Made by a program: the position numbers and the translations under genes
DNA from: an uncultured Nitrospirales bacterium
GTDB taxonomy: Bacteria; Nitrospirota; Nitrospiria; Nitrospirales; UBA8639
Length of the DNA stretch: 64,000 nt
Reading direction: 5' to 3'
NCBI GenBank assembly: GCA_951812745.1
Contig: OX638327.1
Coordinates: forward strand, 1,054,001-1,118,000
Shown: piece by piece, positions 35,867-45,086 of the stretch
Layout of the letters: each line of letters starts with the position of its first letter
How positions within the stretch are numbered: the stretch's first letter is position 1
The notes under the pieces: model-generated
What the model was told of the DNA's origin: nothing
What the model saw: only the letters and a program-made list of their open reading frames with translations
Databases searched by the model: none

Positions 35867-36799
35867 ATGAAAACCCTGTTTATCAACGCAGCCGGCACAG
35901 CAAACGGATACTTTCTGGCGGAGACAGCAAAACGGTTCAGAAAGTCTCGCATAAATCTTCTTGTGGGAGACATGAATCCACCGCACCTCGTGGCCGCGTC
36001 GAAACTCGCCGATACGTTTGTCAAAACTCCACCGATCAGATCTCGCGGATTTCGTTCCACGATGGTCAACATTTTCAGGCAACACAACGTCGGATTCTAT
36101 ATTCCGGTGTTTCCCGAGGACTGTGTGAAATTTCCCTTTCGCGAAGGTGAAAAACCGCTTTGCCTGTCAGTGCCCGCGAGATCGGTTTCGCTTTTCAAAA
36201 ACAAGTTTCTCCAGCGCGTGAAGTTGAAAGAAGCGGAGATTGGCGTTGAGGATTTTTTTAAGACTTCGGTTCAGGCACAAGAAAGCGGTCTTAAAAAAGG
36301 GGAGATTATAGCAAAACCCCTTCAAGGTAGCGGTTCAAAGGGAATATTTGACTGCACGCTTTCACCCATTCTGCAGAACGAAGACGAGTTGTTTTTTGTC
36401 AGCAAATGTGGCGGGATTGAGAGAACGGTTGATGTGTTAAATTGGGAAGGCCACTGTTGGACAGTTACGCGTGAAAGGATTGAGGTCAAATCCGGTATTT
36501 GCAGCAAAACGCGGGCTTATTTTTGTCCGGCGCATGATAATTTGGCAAAGCGTTTGTGTTCGCAGTTTCACATGCCCTTGGTGTTCTGTTTTCAAACCAT
36601 GACAAATATTGCAGGCAAAACTGTTATTACGGACCTCAATCCAAGAATAGGCGCGGGTTGCTCAATGTCACGGTTTGCGGGAATTGATTTCGCCTACAAT
36701 TTAATCGGTCTTTCTTTGGGAATTATTGACAAGCCGAAAGTGAGCAAGGTATCAGAAACCACTGTTGTAAGAGTGTGGCGTGATTTGGCTATGCCCTAA
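35867..36799 (+). CDS. ATP-grasp enzyme
   Basis: A 310-residue protein. It starts with a pre-ATP-grasp Rossmann segment (MKTLFINAAGTANGYFLAETA) and has the ATP-grasp lid sequence GEIIAKPLQGSGSKGIF (about 145-162). The metal-binding strand VITDLNPRIGAGCS, with Asp and Asn, is near residue 265. Family members join a carboxylate to an amine or make carbamoyl-type products. The GC content and codon use drop here relative to the upstream operon. It converges with the methyltransferase, and their stop codons overlap by three bases. Possible role in amide modification of a surface sugar is inference. Confidence 0.82.
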   Translation: MKTLFINAAGTANGYFLAETAKRFRKSRINLLVGDMNPPHLVAASKLADTFVKTPPIRSRGFRSTMVNIFRQHNVGFYIPVFPEDCVKFPFREGEKPLCLSVPARSVSLFKNKFLQRVKLKEAEIGVEDFFKTSVQAQESGLKKGEIIAKPLQGSGSKGIFDCTLSPILQNEDELFFVSKCGGIERTVDVLNWEGHCWTVTRERIEVKSGICSKTRAYFCPAHDNLAKRLCSQFHMPLVFCFQTMTNIAGKTVITDLNPRIGAGCSMSRFAGIDFAYNLIGLSLGIIDKPKVSKVSETTVVRVWRDLAMP

Positions 36800-37521
36800 T
36801 TTTTTTCTGCCACCGCGTAGATGTCAGACGCAATCTGAGGATATCGCTCTCCGAGGGCTAACAAAGCGTCTAGCAACTTCCCATTCCAGTTCCACTGTTT
36901 TATTTGAGCGATTGACGCGATTTTTATAAAAACCCCTCCCTGTTTGACGATCGACAACCCGGTGGATTCAATATCTTGTATCAGTGTTGTCAGTGTATAA
37001 ACCCTTCTGTGTCCTAGCATCAAATCTCTTTCACTCGGCGAATTCGTATTCTCCAGTATTCCCATCTCCACGCCTGCCTGCCTGTGAAGTGACATTGCAT
37101 TCGGAACTGCAACAAACAATCTGCCGCCGTCCGCAAGCCAACGGCTGACTCGTTGAAGCGAGTGTGCTGCATCCAAGACGTGTTCCAGAACATACATCAT
37201 AAAGATATTGTCAAATCGCCTTTTCGGCATCCATTGTTCTACCAACTCACGCTCAACCGATACCTTCGAGAAACGTTTCTCCAAATTGTCAGCCATGGAA
37301 GCAGTTGGCTCAAGCGCAGTCAGGTCTTGTGTTTTGTCCGCTATCAGACCGGTCACAAGCCCTTCCGCGGGACCTATTTCAAGTGTGGCTCCGTCTCGCA
37401 TACATTCGCTGAAAATATGAAACATACGGGAGTGTATTTTTCCATCGATGCTTCCGTCATCATAACCCGGTCCCTCGGCAATGCTCTTGAGACGTTCCAT
37501 CTCGGAGTGTTTTTCATTCAT
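36796..37521 (-). CDS. Class I SAM-dependent methyltransferase
   Basis: A 241-residue protein. Motif I is GATLEIGPAEGLVTGLIAD (about 43-62) and motif II the acid LTALEPT. IFMMYVLEHVLDAAHSLQRVSRWLADGGRLFVAVPN covers motifs III-IV (typical of the UbiE/Methyltransf_11 clade). No transmembrane segment. Predicted -10 TATAAT sits 7 bases before the ATG on this strand, divergent from the HAD phosphatase. The substrate is probably a sugar or lipid-linked glycan in this block, by context only. Confidence 0.85.
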   Translation of the reverse strand: MNEKHSEMERLKSIAEGPGYDDGSIDGKIHSRMFHIFSECMRDGATLEIGPAEGLVTGLIADKTQDLTALEPTASMADNLEKRFSKVSVERELVEQWMPKRRFDNIFMMYVLEHVLDAAHSLQRVSRWLADGGRLFVAVPNAMSLHRQAGVEMGILENTNSPSERDLMLGHRRVYTLTTLIQDIESTGLSIVKQGGVFIKIASIAQIKQWNWNGKLLDALLALGERYPQIASDIYAVAEKN

Positions 37522-37528
37522 GACCTGA

Positions 37529-37565
37529 ATTATACAATTTGATTACATTGAAGCAATGTTATAAT
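37529..37565. promoter_or_regulatory. Bidirectional promoter with shared palindrome
   Basis: Between two divergent genes separated by 55 bases. Plus strand: TTGATT (37539-37544) and TATAAT (37560-37565), spacer 15. Minus strand: TATAAT at 37534-37529, ending 7 bases before the methyltransferase ATG. A perfect inverted repeat ACATTG-AAG-CAATGT (37545-37559) lies between the plus-strand boxes and could be an operator acting on both directions. Confidence 0.6.
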
Positions 37566-37576
37566 TTTTTTGAAGT

Positions 37577-38122
37577 ATGTTTTCCCGCAAAGCAGCTTTT
37601 TTGGATCGTGACGGTGTGATAAACCGCGTTCCCCCGAGCGGCCACGTGGCTTGCCCGGATGAATTTGAATTTCTGCCTGATGCACCTTCCGCTTGCAAAA
37701 TTTTGATTGAAAAGGGGTTTGAAATTGTTGTTGTAACGAATCAGGGGGGCATAGCGCGGGGGTACTACACAATGGATGAATATCTGGCAGTAAATGACAG
37801 AATGCTGGCAATGCTGAGCGCTGAAAAAATAAAAGTTCTTGATGTTTTTTTCAGTCCTTATCATCCTGTTTGTGACCCTGATTACGCTGAATTCCGCGAG
37901 TGGAGGAAACCGGCACCGGGGATGATTTTTGAGGCACGCAAAAAATACGGAATAAGTTTGCTGGAATCAATTATTGTCGGGGATATGGAAAGTGACGTTG
38001 AAACCGGAAAAAACTCCGGCATAGGCCGGATATTTTTTATAGGTTCCGAAAAGAACGCGCCGAAAAAACGCTTCTCCTTTCAGGTTTGCGGTTCGTTGCT
38101 TGAGGTTGCCGAGTCTTTATAA
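37577..38122 (+). CDS. gmhB: HAD-family histidinol/heptose-bisphosphate phosphatase (GmhB-like)
   Basis: A 181-residue HAD phosphatase. The nucleophile motif is AAFLDRDGVIN (Asp at about 9 and 11), then VVVTNQGGIARGYYT and the C-terminal acid motif IIVGDMESDVETGKNSG. The length and motifs match D-glycero-D-manno-heptose-1,7-bisphosphate phosphatase. The zinc-finger loop of GmhB is only partly kept (YHPVC). A related use in hydroxyl-sugar phosphate removal is possible. The final TAATG overlaps the GtrA-like start. Confidence 0.86.
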   Translation: MFSRKAAFLDRDGVINRVPPSGHVACPDEFEFLPDAPSACKILIEKGFEIVVVTNQGGIARGYYTMDEYLAVNDRMLAMLSAEKIKVLDVFFSPYHPVCDPDYAEFREWRKPAPGMIFEARKKYGISLLESIIVGDMESDVETGKNSGIGRIFFIGSEKNAPKKRFSFQVCGSLLEVAESL

Positions 38123-38481
38123 TGAAAGCTCAATTTCTGCGTTTTTTAATAGCCGGCGGGACCAACACCCTTATCACGTACGCGATATATGTTGCGTTGC
38201 TTTCTCTTATAAATCCCTACTGGTCTTACGTCACCGCTTTTATGGCAGGCATTTTTATTTCCTATGCTCTGAATTTGAAATTCACGTTCACGGCGGAACA
38301 TTCGGCGGTGAAAATGATTTCGTACCCGCTGGTGTACGCGGCCCAGTTAGTGCTGGGGATTTCCGTTCTTCATATTTGTCTGAAAGCGGGGGTATCGGAA
38401 AAACTCGCGCCACTGTTTGCAATTGCGGCGTCCGTTCCCATCACGTTTTTTCTGTCGCGATGGATCGTGAGTGCTCACTAA
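38122..38481 (+). CDS. GtrA-like membrane protein
   Basis: A 119-residue protein with four hydrophobic segments: about 5-27 (FLRFLIAGGTNTLITYAIYVALL), 33-55, 66-90 and 95-115. FLRFLIAGGTNTLITY at the start and a FISYALNLKFTF motif after the second segment are typical of GtrA, thought to flip undecaprenyl-phosphate-linked sugars. It overlaps the HAD phosphatase by one base. The GT2 enzyme upstream is its likely partner. Confidence 0.87.
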   Translation: MKAQFLRFLIAGGTNTLITYAIYVALLSLINPYWSYVTAFMAGIFISYALNLKFTFTAEHSAVKMISYPLVYAAQLVLGISVLHICLKAGVSEKLAPLFAIAASVPITFFLSRWIVSAH

Positions 38482-38542
38482 TTCGCTGAGAGAAGTATTC
38501 GTCTGCAATCAGGAATCCGCCCTTCAAACGACCAACCCCCTC

Positions 38543-38634
38543 AATCCCCCTTATCAGGGGACTTATCCGTGGAGGACAACGCATGGCAAATCCTCTGTCG
38601 GCATCCTCAGCAATCCGCCTTATCAGGGGGACTT
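38543..38634. repeat. Paired CCCCTTATCAGGGG-type hairpin repeats
   Basis: AATCCCCCTTATCAGGGGAC (38543-38562) and AATCCGCCTTATCAGGGGGA (from 38612) are two related short palindromes in the gap between GtrA-like and GT22-like genes, which are convergent here. They may serve as bidirectional terminators; inference. Confidence 0.65.
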
Positions 38635-40329
38635 GTTCGGGGTCCCGGCTGGATGGTCTGCGGCCTCTTTGAACAACATCACTCGCTCTTTCAGCTCCGG
38701 AAAATCAACCTTGTGCTGCATCCCTCTTTGCAGAAACGAAAAGTCTGAAGCTGCCTGAAAATCAGTGGGAAGATTGGCCGGCGGGTCAACTTTCTCCGGT
38801 GTTTTATTGACAAACAGGGAATACTGCCCGTAGTTGATCGCGCGAAAAAATCCTGGTGGGGTTTGATCCGAAGACGCGACAACGTGACTCGCCAGGGTAT
38901 TGACGGCCCGACTCTCATACAGTTGCTTGTGTTCATGATTCCTGTTCGGAAACATCATGGGCACGCGATGGTGGGAATAGTAATACGCGCCATCCCGGTA
39001 ATATTGAACGGGAACCCACACAACGGAGCGTACTTCCTTAGCGGGGAGAGACGCAAGGTCACGGGCGATTTTCAACATCATTTCCGACCGGAATATTCCA
39101 TCCTGGATCGGGGTCAACCCGTATGGGTAGTGGTAAGTAGCCGTCTTTGGATTCGGCACTCCGGCGAAAAAAACGGACAGCGTGACCACGACGGAGAGCG
39201 CGCCAACTCCCCACGTCGTCGCCGCCCTGAAACGAAGGCTTGCATCGTGCGTGACGTCGGCAATCAACATCCACAAAATCGGCAGCACCACAAAAACGTT
39301 CGTGTATTCCTGGTTCATCGTCGTCAAGTGAACAATGAAGACCGCCGCGGCCATGGCAAGCAACACCCAATGTCGTCGCCAATGGAACAAGGCGACCAGT
39401 GTCGCCGCGTATAAGCCGTAACTCCTCTCCGCCAGGAAGGAGAGTTGTGAAAGTTGATGAAACGGAGGGTAGTTCAGATCTTCAAAAATGTTGTTAAAGA
39501 CGAACATCTCCGCGAATAGGCGGGGAGAATGCCACCACCTACCCCACGTCAGGTAGTCAACCCCTCCCCAGAAAACCAGGGCGCACGCGCCGCCGACGAC
39601 AACCAAACGCCAGCGGGCAAACGAATAGGGAAACAGCAAAAACACGCCGACAACGCCAACCAGCGGAGAGTAGGGAAGGCGCAAGGCCATCGTGAAGCCA
39701 AGCAACACCCCCAGGACAACCAGTCGGGAAGTCGATGGAACATGTGACGCAAGCACCAAGGCGCAGAAGAAAACAACGGTCGCATACTGTTCGGCTACCG
39801 GGTGGGTGGAGAAAATGATGAATTCGTGCCAGAAACACCCCAGGAACAACGCCAACCGGGCGGCCGATTCGCTCATGATACGCCTGCCGAAAAGATACAT
39901 GCCCGACGGGATGACGAGGGACAGCAGAGCGTTCCAGATCTTGACCGCGGGAATGTAAAAATCAGGGTGTCCCCAGCCGAGGAGTTTGCCGACAAACATC
40001 GGAATCGCGGGAATTGCAGGCAACAGCCACGTGCGCAAACCCACGCTGAACTCCCAGGGCACAATCCCGTAGCCGAACACCAGACGGTGCGCCTGCTCGG
40101 CATATTGAAAAATCTCATCCGGGCGAAACATGAACTCACCCGATAACCCAACCCACACGCGCAACAGGAACGCCATGAGCAAACAGGGGACAAACCCACG
40201 CCATAAACGCGGCTCGGGCGAATGAGAGAAAAACGGTGGAAAACCACTTGCAGCGGAAATCTGATTGGACGGTGTCAGATGGGAACGTTCCCCACGTTTT
40301 TGCCTTTTCTTAGCTTTCTCCCGCCCCAT
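38623..40329 (-). CDS. GT22-like (PIG-B/ALG9-type) membrane mannosyltransferase
   Basis: A 568-residue protein with a basic N-terminus and roughly ten membrane segments. The first external loop reads FMFRPDEIFQYAEQAHRLVFGYGIVPWEF, then GLRTWLLPAIPAIP, matching the DE...FxxxExxH...G...TWE motif of GT22 enzymes known from eukaryotic GPI and N-glycan assembly. A large polar C-terminal domain (about 420-568) follows. Presumably uses a lipid-linked sugar donor, though neither donor nor acceptor can be inferred. Transcribed opposite to the glycan block. Confidence 0.78.
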   Translation of the reverse strand: MGREKAKKRQKRGERSHLTPSNQISAASGFPPFFSHSPEPRLWRGFVPCLLMAFLLRVWVGLSGEFMFRPDEIFQYAEQAHRLVFGYGIVPWEFSVGLRTWLLPAIPAIPMFVGKLLGWGHPDFYIPAVKIWNALLSLVIPSGMYLFGRRIMSESAARLALFLGCFWHEFIIFSTHPVAEQYATVVFFCALVLASHVPSTSRLVVLGVLLGFTMALRLPYSPLVGVVGVFLLFPYSFARWRLVVVGGACALVFWGGVDYLTWGRWWHSPRLFAEMFVFNNIFEDLNYPPFHQLSQLSFLAERSYGLYAATLVALFHWRRHWVLLAMAAAVFIVHLTTMNQEYTNVFVVLPILWMLIADVTHDASLRFRAATTWGVGALSVVVTLSVFFAGVPNPKTATYHYPYGLTPIQDGIFRSEMMLKIARDLASLPAKEVRSVVWVPVQYYRDGAYYYSHHRVPMMFPNRNHEHKQLYESRAVNTLASHVVASSDQTPPGFFRAINYGQYSLFVNKTPEKVDPPANLPTDFQAASDFSFLQRGMQHKVDFPELKERVMLFKEAADHPAGTPNKSP

Positions 40330-40743
40330 TTTTTCACTCCAACACAGGATTCTCTTGCCTAGGCCCCAAAAGTCATACCGAAGGGGACTCGAATGCCCAC
40401 GGGCTTATCGCCCCCCGGATCCTGCATCCAACGCGTCTGCCAAGTCCACCGCTTCACGCGCTAGATACACCCCCAGAAACGTATACTCGAACCTTGTCAA
40501 GGCAATCGTGAACACATGCGGGGAAGATACAGGAAGATACGGCACGGGTGGCATGAGATTCAACGCCTTGGTAACCTTAAAGATGACCCCGGCATGCACG
40601 TCTGACAAAAAATGATGAAAGGACTGGCAGGAAAAACGCGCCGGATTGTCTCGTTCCCGACGATCGAAGAAAAACCGGGAACTCCGCCACGCTCGGCTCA
40701 TTCTTAGTTGACGGAATTATTTTATCTTGTTATTCCCCTTCAC
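40330..40743. other. Intergenic region with no supported gene
   Basis: Between the divergent GT22-like and M23 peptidase genes. Open frames here are short and on opposite strands with no start signals. One patch near 40585 (AGATGACCCCGGCATGCACG) resembles the segment at 32410, suggesting a dispersed repeat. Probably holds promoters. Confidence 0.5.
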
Positions 40744-42189
40744 GTGTCATACGCGAATAAAAAAAATCTGTTCTATGCGATTGCGCTCGGAATCGTGGCC
40801 TTCTACCTGGTCCTGACGGCCTTGTATCGATGGGGAGACGCGACTCCGCCTCAGATCACGCTGGTCGAGCCCTTCACCCAGGCCGGTCCCACGACCCCGT
40901 TGATCCTCCACGTCGAGGACGCGGGAACGGGTTTGCAGGAGGTGACCGTCCGCCTTGTCCAAAACCTGGAGAGTTACCCCCTGGCGCAAGAGCAGTTTTC
41001 CGCACAATCGCCCCTGTCCATTGGAGGCGGCGCCCATCACACCTTCGACCTCAACCTCCTCCCCTTTGGCGACGACACCATCCCCAAACGTCGAGGACAG
41101 GTCAACTTGGTCATTACGGCGCGGGATAACTCCTGGCGAGGATTCTTCGAAGGGAATTGGGCGAGGATCGAACAGGACGTCGCCGTGAAATTCACTCCCC
41201 CGCGGCTGGAAGTGTTGTCAACCCCCCTGCCCGTTGCGCAAGGAGGAGCGGGGGCCGTGGTGTACCGCGTCTCCGATGATGCTCGACGATACGGAGTCCG
41301 AATCGGCGAGACCTTTTTCCCGGGATACCCCAACCCCGACCAAGCTTACACCGCGTTCTCACTCTTTGCCTTTCCTCACGACCGCCAGGCCTCGACTCCG
41401 GTGACGCTCGTGGCGGACGACGGCTTGGGCAATCACGCGGAACAGCGGCTCGACGTCACCGTCGTACCCAAACACTGGCGGTCCCGAACCATCACGATCT
41501 CCAATCGCTTCATCGAGCAGACCATTCGTCCCCTCATCGCCCAGACCCCTGAGCTCGAAGACCTGGACGATCCGCTTCGCAACTTTCTGCAAGTCAACAA
41601 CGTGTTGCGAAAATGGACGGCCGACCAACTCACGGCCCTGGCCTCGGGCAGCCGGCCCGAGTTCCTGTGGAATGGGGCCTTCATCCAATTATCCAACTCC
41701 CAGGTGGAAGCGGCGTTTGCCGATCACCGCGAATACCGCTACGGCGGAAAGGTCGTGGACACGCAGGACCATTTGGGGTTCGATCTGGCCGTGACCAAAC
41801 ACTACCCGGTGGAAGCAGCCAATGACGGAACCGTCGTGCTGGCCGAGCATTTCGGTATTTATGGAAACACCATTGTGATCGATCACGGTTACGGGCTCCA
41901 GTCGCTGTATGCCCATCTCTCCTCGTTCGCCGCGGAGAAGGAAGACGTGGTCCGCAAAGGGCAAATCATCGGACGATCAGGCATGACGGGTTTAGCCGCG
42001 GGCGATCATTTGCATTTCAGCCTGCTGCTTCAGGGAGTCCAGATCAATCCCGTGGAATGGTGGGATCGCCGGTGGGTGCAATCCCGCATTAACGATCCCC
42101 TGGGCAGGAACGACGCTGCTGCTCCGACGCGCGTTCCGCAAACGCCGGCGCCTCCAGACCGCATGGGTCCTTTACCACCGTCCCCCTAG
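40744..42189 (+). CDS. Membrane-anchored M23 peptidase
   Basis: About 481 residues from the GTG at 40744; a TTG at 40708 adds 12 residues and neither has a clear ribosome site. A single N-terminal anchor (LFYAIALGIVAFYLVLTALY) precedes a large periplasmic part, likely beta-rich (HVEDAGTGLQEVTVRLV, YRVSDDARRYGVRIG). The M23/LytM domain is about 340-465: QDHLGFDLAV (zinc His and Asp), VLAEHFGIYGNTIVIDHGYGLQSLYAHLS and GDHLHFSLLL (HxH). This is the full zinc site of an active endopeptidase that cuts peptidoglycan crosslinks, so a role in cell-wall remodelling is likely. Confidence 0.9.
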   Translation: MSYANKKNLFYAIALGIVAFYLVLTALYRWGDATPPQITLVEPFTQAGPTTPLILHVEDAGTGLQEVTVRLVQNLESYPLAQEQFSAQSPLSIGGGAHHTFDLNLLPFGDDTIPKRRGQVNLVITARDNSWRGFFEGNWARIEQDVAVKFTPPRLEVLSTPLPVAQGGAGAVVYRVSDDARRYGVRIGETFFPGYPNPDQAYTAFSLFAFPHDRQASTPVTLVADDGLGNHAEQRLDVTVVPKHWRSRTITISNRFIEQTIRPLIAQTPELEDLDDPLRNFLQVNNVLRKWTADQLTALASGSRPEFLWNGAFIQLSNSQVEAAFADHREYRYGGKVVDTQDHLGFDLAVTKHYPVEAANDGTVVLAEHFGIYGNTIVIDHGYGLQSLYAHLSSFAAEKEDVVRKGQIIGRSGMTGLAAGDHLHFSLLLQGVQINPVEWWDRRWVQSRINDPLGRNDAAAPTRVPQTPAPPDRMGPLPPSP

Positions 42190-42198
42190 GCCGGGCAG

Positions 42199-42279
42199 AT
42201 CGGATTAGCGAAGCGTAATCCGACAACTCCGTGAGTTCTGTCCTCTCCCTTGACGGGAGAGGACAAAGGTGAGGGTGAA
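42199..42279. repeat. Two palindromic repeats before the topoisomerase A gene
   Basis: ATCGGATTAGCGAAGCGTAA...TCCGAC at 42199-42224 (GTCGGATT family) and CCTCTCCCTTGACGGGAGAGG at about 42242-42262, followed by a GGTGAGGGTGA tail (CTCTCCC family). Both match families seen at 16.7 and 49 kb. Confidence 0.7.
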
Positions 42280-42316
42280 TCTCAGCATAACCCGACGTGA
42301 ACCCGGAAGACGATTG

Positions 42317-44743
42317 ATGGCGAGATCGCAAGCACGCACGCCGAGCAAAAACCCGGCACCCATCACCACGGTGCCCCTGGATCAGACCACGCGCCAGCGG
42401 TACCTGAACTACGCGCTGTCCGTCATTACCGCACGCGCCCTGCCCGACGTGCGGGACGGACTGAAACCCGTCCAGCGGCGCATTCTGTTTTCCATGTTTC
42501 ACAACCACCGGCTATCGCCGGACCGGCCACCCATCAAAAGCGCAAAAGTCGTGGGGTCGGTGATCGGGGAATGGCATCCCCACGGCGACTCCGCGGTCTA
42601 TGACGCCATGGCGCGCATGGCGCAATGGTGGTCCCTGCGCGCGCGCCTCGTCGACGGCCACGGCAACTTCGGCAGCCTGGACGGCGACCCGCCAGCGGCC
42701 TACCGCTACACCGAAGCCAAACTCACCCCGGTCGCCGTGGAACTGCTGAACGAACTGAACAAGGACACAGTCGACTTCCAGCCCAACTACGACGGCAAGG
42801 CCGAAGAGCCGCTGGTCCTGCCCGCCCCGTTCCCCAACCTGTTGGTCAACGGGTCCACCGGCATTGCCGTGGGCATGGCCACCAACGTGCCGCCGCACAA
42901 CCTCGGGGAAGTCGTCAACGGAGCCGTGGCCCTGATCGACAACCGGGCGTGTACGATTTCCGACCTCATGAAGTCGATCAAGGGTCCTGATTTCCCCACC
43001 GGTGGAGAAATCCTCAACAGCCGCACCGAGCTTCGGGAGATCTATGAGACCGGCCAGGGATTGGTGCGCCTGCGCGGGGAGTTCACCGTGGTCCCGCCCT
43101 CGCACGGCAAAACCCAGATCGTCGTCACCTCGATCCCCTTTGCCGTGGACAAGGCCACGATTGTCGAACGCATCGGCGAACTCATCGCCGCCAAAAAAGT
43201 GCCGCAACTGGTGGACGTACGCGACGAATCCACGACCGACGTCAACATCGTGTTGGAGCTGCAGAAAGACGCCGATGCCGACCTGGCCATGGCCTACCTG
43301 TTCAAGAACACCCCGCTCCAGAACAATTTTTCCGTCAACCTCACGTGCCTGATACCGGCCGCGGGCACCGCGACCGCGCGTCCCCGGTGCCTGCCACTCA
43401 AGGACATCCTCGAACAATTCATCGACTTTCGCTTTGAAACGGTCACACGCCGGTTCTCCTACGACCTGAGAATCCTGGAACAACGCATCCATATTCTTGC
43501 GGGCTTTCAAATCATTTTCGACGCGTTGGACCGGGTGCTGACCATCATCCGCCAAAGCGACGGCAAAGCGGACTCCGCCGGAAAACTGAAACGCGAGTTC
43601 CGGCTCGACGACGCCCAGACCAACGCGATCCTGGAAACGCCCATCTACAAACTGTCCCGCACCGAAATCAAGAAAATGCTGGACGAGCTGGCCGACAAGA
43701 AGAAGCAGGCCAAGGACCTCAAGGCTCTCCTCGGGTCAAAACCGAAGTTGTGGAGCGTCGTCAAACAAGAACTCCAGGACCTCGCCAAGAAGTACGGCGA
43801 CAAACGGCGGACCCGGGTCGGGCGTCGCCAGGGCGAAGAAGTCGAATTCGACCCCGATGCCTACATCGTCAAAGAAGACGCCGTGATCACCATTTCAACG
43901 GACGGCTGGATTCGCCGCGTCGGCATGGTCAAGGACCTCTCGAAGACGCGGCTCCGGGAAGGCGACACCCTGCTGACCGCCCTGGTCGGCAGCACGGTAG
44001 ACACCATCGTGTGCTTTTCGAATTTCGGCAGCGCATACACCATGCGCATCGGCGACCTGCCGCCGGCCCGGAGCGGCTACGGAGACCCCGCGCAAAAGCT
44101 GTTCAAATTCAAAGACGGAGAACGCATCATCACGGCACTCAGTTCGGACCCCCGGTTGTATCCTTCGCCACCGAACGCCGGACAACCCGCGGCTTCGGCG
44201 CTCCCGCTGTTCGACGGAGCAACGGGGGATGGAGCCGATCCTTCCTCCCTCGGGCAAGGGATCGCCGTGTCAACGGCCGGCATGGGCGTGCGGTTTGACC
44301 TGGGTCCGTTCAAGGAGCCCTCGACCCGGCTCGGTCGAAAATTCATGAAACTCCGGGACCAGGAAGAAGTCGTCAGCGTCGAAACCCTGGACCCGTCCGC
44401 GGCAACACCCGTCCTTGCAGTCGCCTCTCAACGAGGCCGCGTGCTCCTGTGCAACGCCGGCGAAGTCGGCGTCCTCACCGGTCCGGGACGAGGCGTGACC
44501 GTCATCAAACTCGATCCCAAGGACAGGGTCTTGGCTATGCGTCTGTTGTCCAAGAAACAGGACCAACTGGTCGTCCTGAAACAGGACGGCGGCACGGTCC
44601 CCATTTCCATGAGGAAGTATCAACCCGTCAACCGCGGGGGGAAAGGTCACGTGCTGTTCAAACGCGGAACTCTGAAAGGCGCCGAAGCCCTACCCGTCGA
44701 ACTCCCGGCCCTCGAGACGGAGAATCACAAGAACGGCAATTGA
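42317..44743 (+). CDS. parC: Type IIA topoisomerase subunit A (ParC-like)
   Basis: An 808-residue protein from the ATG at 42317. The breakage-reunion domain carries [29 protein letters not shown], the winged-helix [20 protein letters not shown], and the active-site Tyr131 in [10 protein letters not shown]. The C-terminal part is a beta-pinwheel with repeats ([44 protein letters not shown]), but I see no GyrA box (Q-R-R-G-G-K-G). This points to topoisomerase IV (ParC) rather than gyrase A. The partner B subunit lies 2.3 kb downstream, with stability genes between. Decatenates and relaxes DNA. Confidence 0.92.
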   Translation: MARSQARTPSKNPAPITTVPLDQTTRQRYLNYALSVITARALPDVRDGLKPVQRRILFSMFHNHRLSPDRPPIKSAKVVGSVIGEWHPHGDSAVYDAMARMAQWWSLRARLVDGHGNFGSLDGDPPAAYRYTEAKLTPVAVELLNELNKDTVDFQPNYDGKAEEPLVLPAPFPNLLVNGSTGIAVGMATNVPPHNLGEVVNGAVALIDNRACTISDLMKSIKGPDFPTGGEILNSRTELREIYETGQGLVRLRGEFTVVPPSHGKTQIVVTSIPFAVDKATIVERIGELIAAKKVPQLVDVRDESTTDVNIVLELQKDADADLAMAYLFKNTPLQNNFSVNLTCLIPAAGTATARPRCLPLKDILEQFIDFRFETVTRRFSYDLRILEQRIHILAGFQIIFDALDRVLTIIRQSDGKADSAGKLKREFRLDDAQTNAILETPIYKLSRTEIKKMLDELADKKKQAKDLKALLGSKPKLWSVVKQELQDLAKKYGDKRRTRVGRRQGEEVEFDPDAYIVKEDAVITISTDGWIRRVGMVKDLSKTRLREGDTLLTALVGSTVDTIVCFSNFGSAYTMRIGDLPPARSGYGDPAQKLFKFKDGERIITALSSDPRLYPSPPNAGQPAASALPLFDGATGDGADPSSLGQGIAVSTAGMGVRFDLGPFKEPSTRLGRKFMKLRDQEEVVSVETLDPSAATPVLAVASQRGRVLLCNAGEVGVLTGPGRGVTVIKLDPKDRVLAMRLLSKKQDQLVVLKQDGGTVPISMRKYQPVNRGGKGHVLFKRGTLKGAEALPVELPALETENHKNGN

Positions 44744-44754
44744 ACTCCACCGGC

Positions 44755-44782
44755 TTGACAACAACCATAAAGTAGCTACAAT
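44755..44782 (+). promoter_or_regulatory. Near-consensus promoter and operator of the Phd/VapC pair
   Basis: TTGACA (44755-44760), 16 bases, then TACAAT (44777-44782), ending 7 bases before the ATG at 44790; a leaderless transcript is likely. An imperfect inverted repeat AGTAGCTA-CAA-TAGCCACT (44771-44789) overlaps the -10 box and may bind the antitoxin. Confidence 0.72.
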
Positions 44783-44789
44783 AGCCACT

Positions 44790-45086
44790 ATGAAGACCCG
44801 TTCAACGAATACCGTTGGCGTGAAAGAATTGAAGGATCGTCTGACCCATTACCTGAGACGAACCAAGCAGGGGGAAGAAGTCATCGTCACGGAACGCGGC
44901 AAACCGACTGCTCTCCTCCAAGCCATCAAAACTGCCGACGAAGCCGCCTCGATCGAAGCTCGTTTGTCTCGACTGGCCGCCCTGGGCGCTATCACCCTTC
45001 CCACCCGACGAACCCGTCAAAAGCCGAAACCGATGAAAGTTTCCGGACCGCCCGTTTCAAAAGCCATTCTCGACGATCGACAGTGA
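44790..45086 (+). CDS. Phd/YefM-family antitoxin
   Basis: A 98-residue protein. The N-terminal DNA-binding fold TNTVGVKELKDRLTHYLRRTKQGEEVIVTERGKPTALLQ (about 6-45) matches Phd/YefM antitoxins. The C-terminal tail is basic and disordered-looking and probably wraps the toxin. Its stop overlaps the next start as GTGA, coupling it to VapC. It should repress its own promoter through the palindrome upstream. Confidence 0.9.
   Translation: MKTRSTNTVGVKELKDRLTHYLRRTKQGEEVIVTERGKPTALLQAIKTADEAASIEARLSRLAALGAITLPTRRTRQKPKPMKVSGPPVSKAILDDRQ

Noticed and set aside
40405-40701. Possible 98-residue protein upstream of the M23 gene
   Set aside because: The end looks a little protein-like (VYLAREAVDLADALD), but there is no ribosome site, no overlap with a neighbour and no recognised family; too weak to list.
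42512-43555. 347-residue minus-strand frame
   Set aside because: Antisense of the topoisomerase A gene; no recognisable motif.
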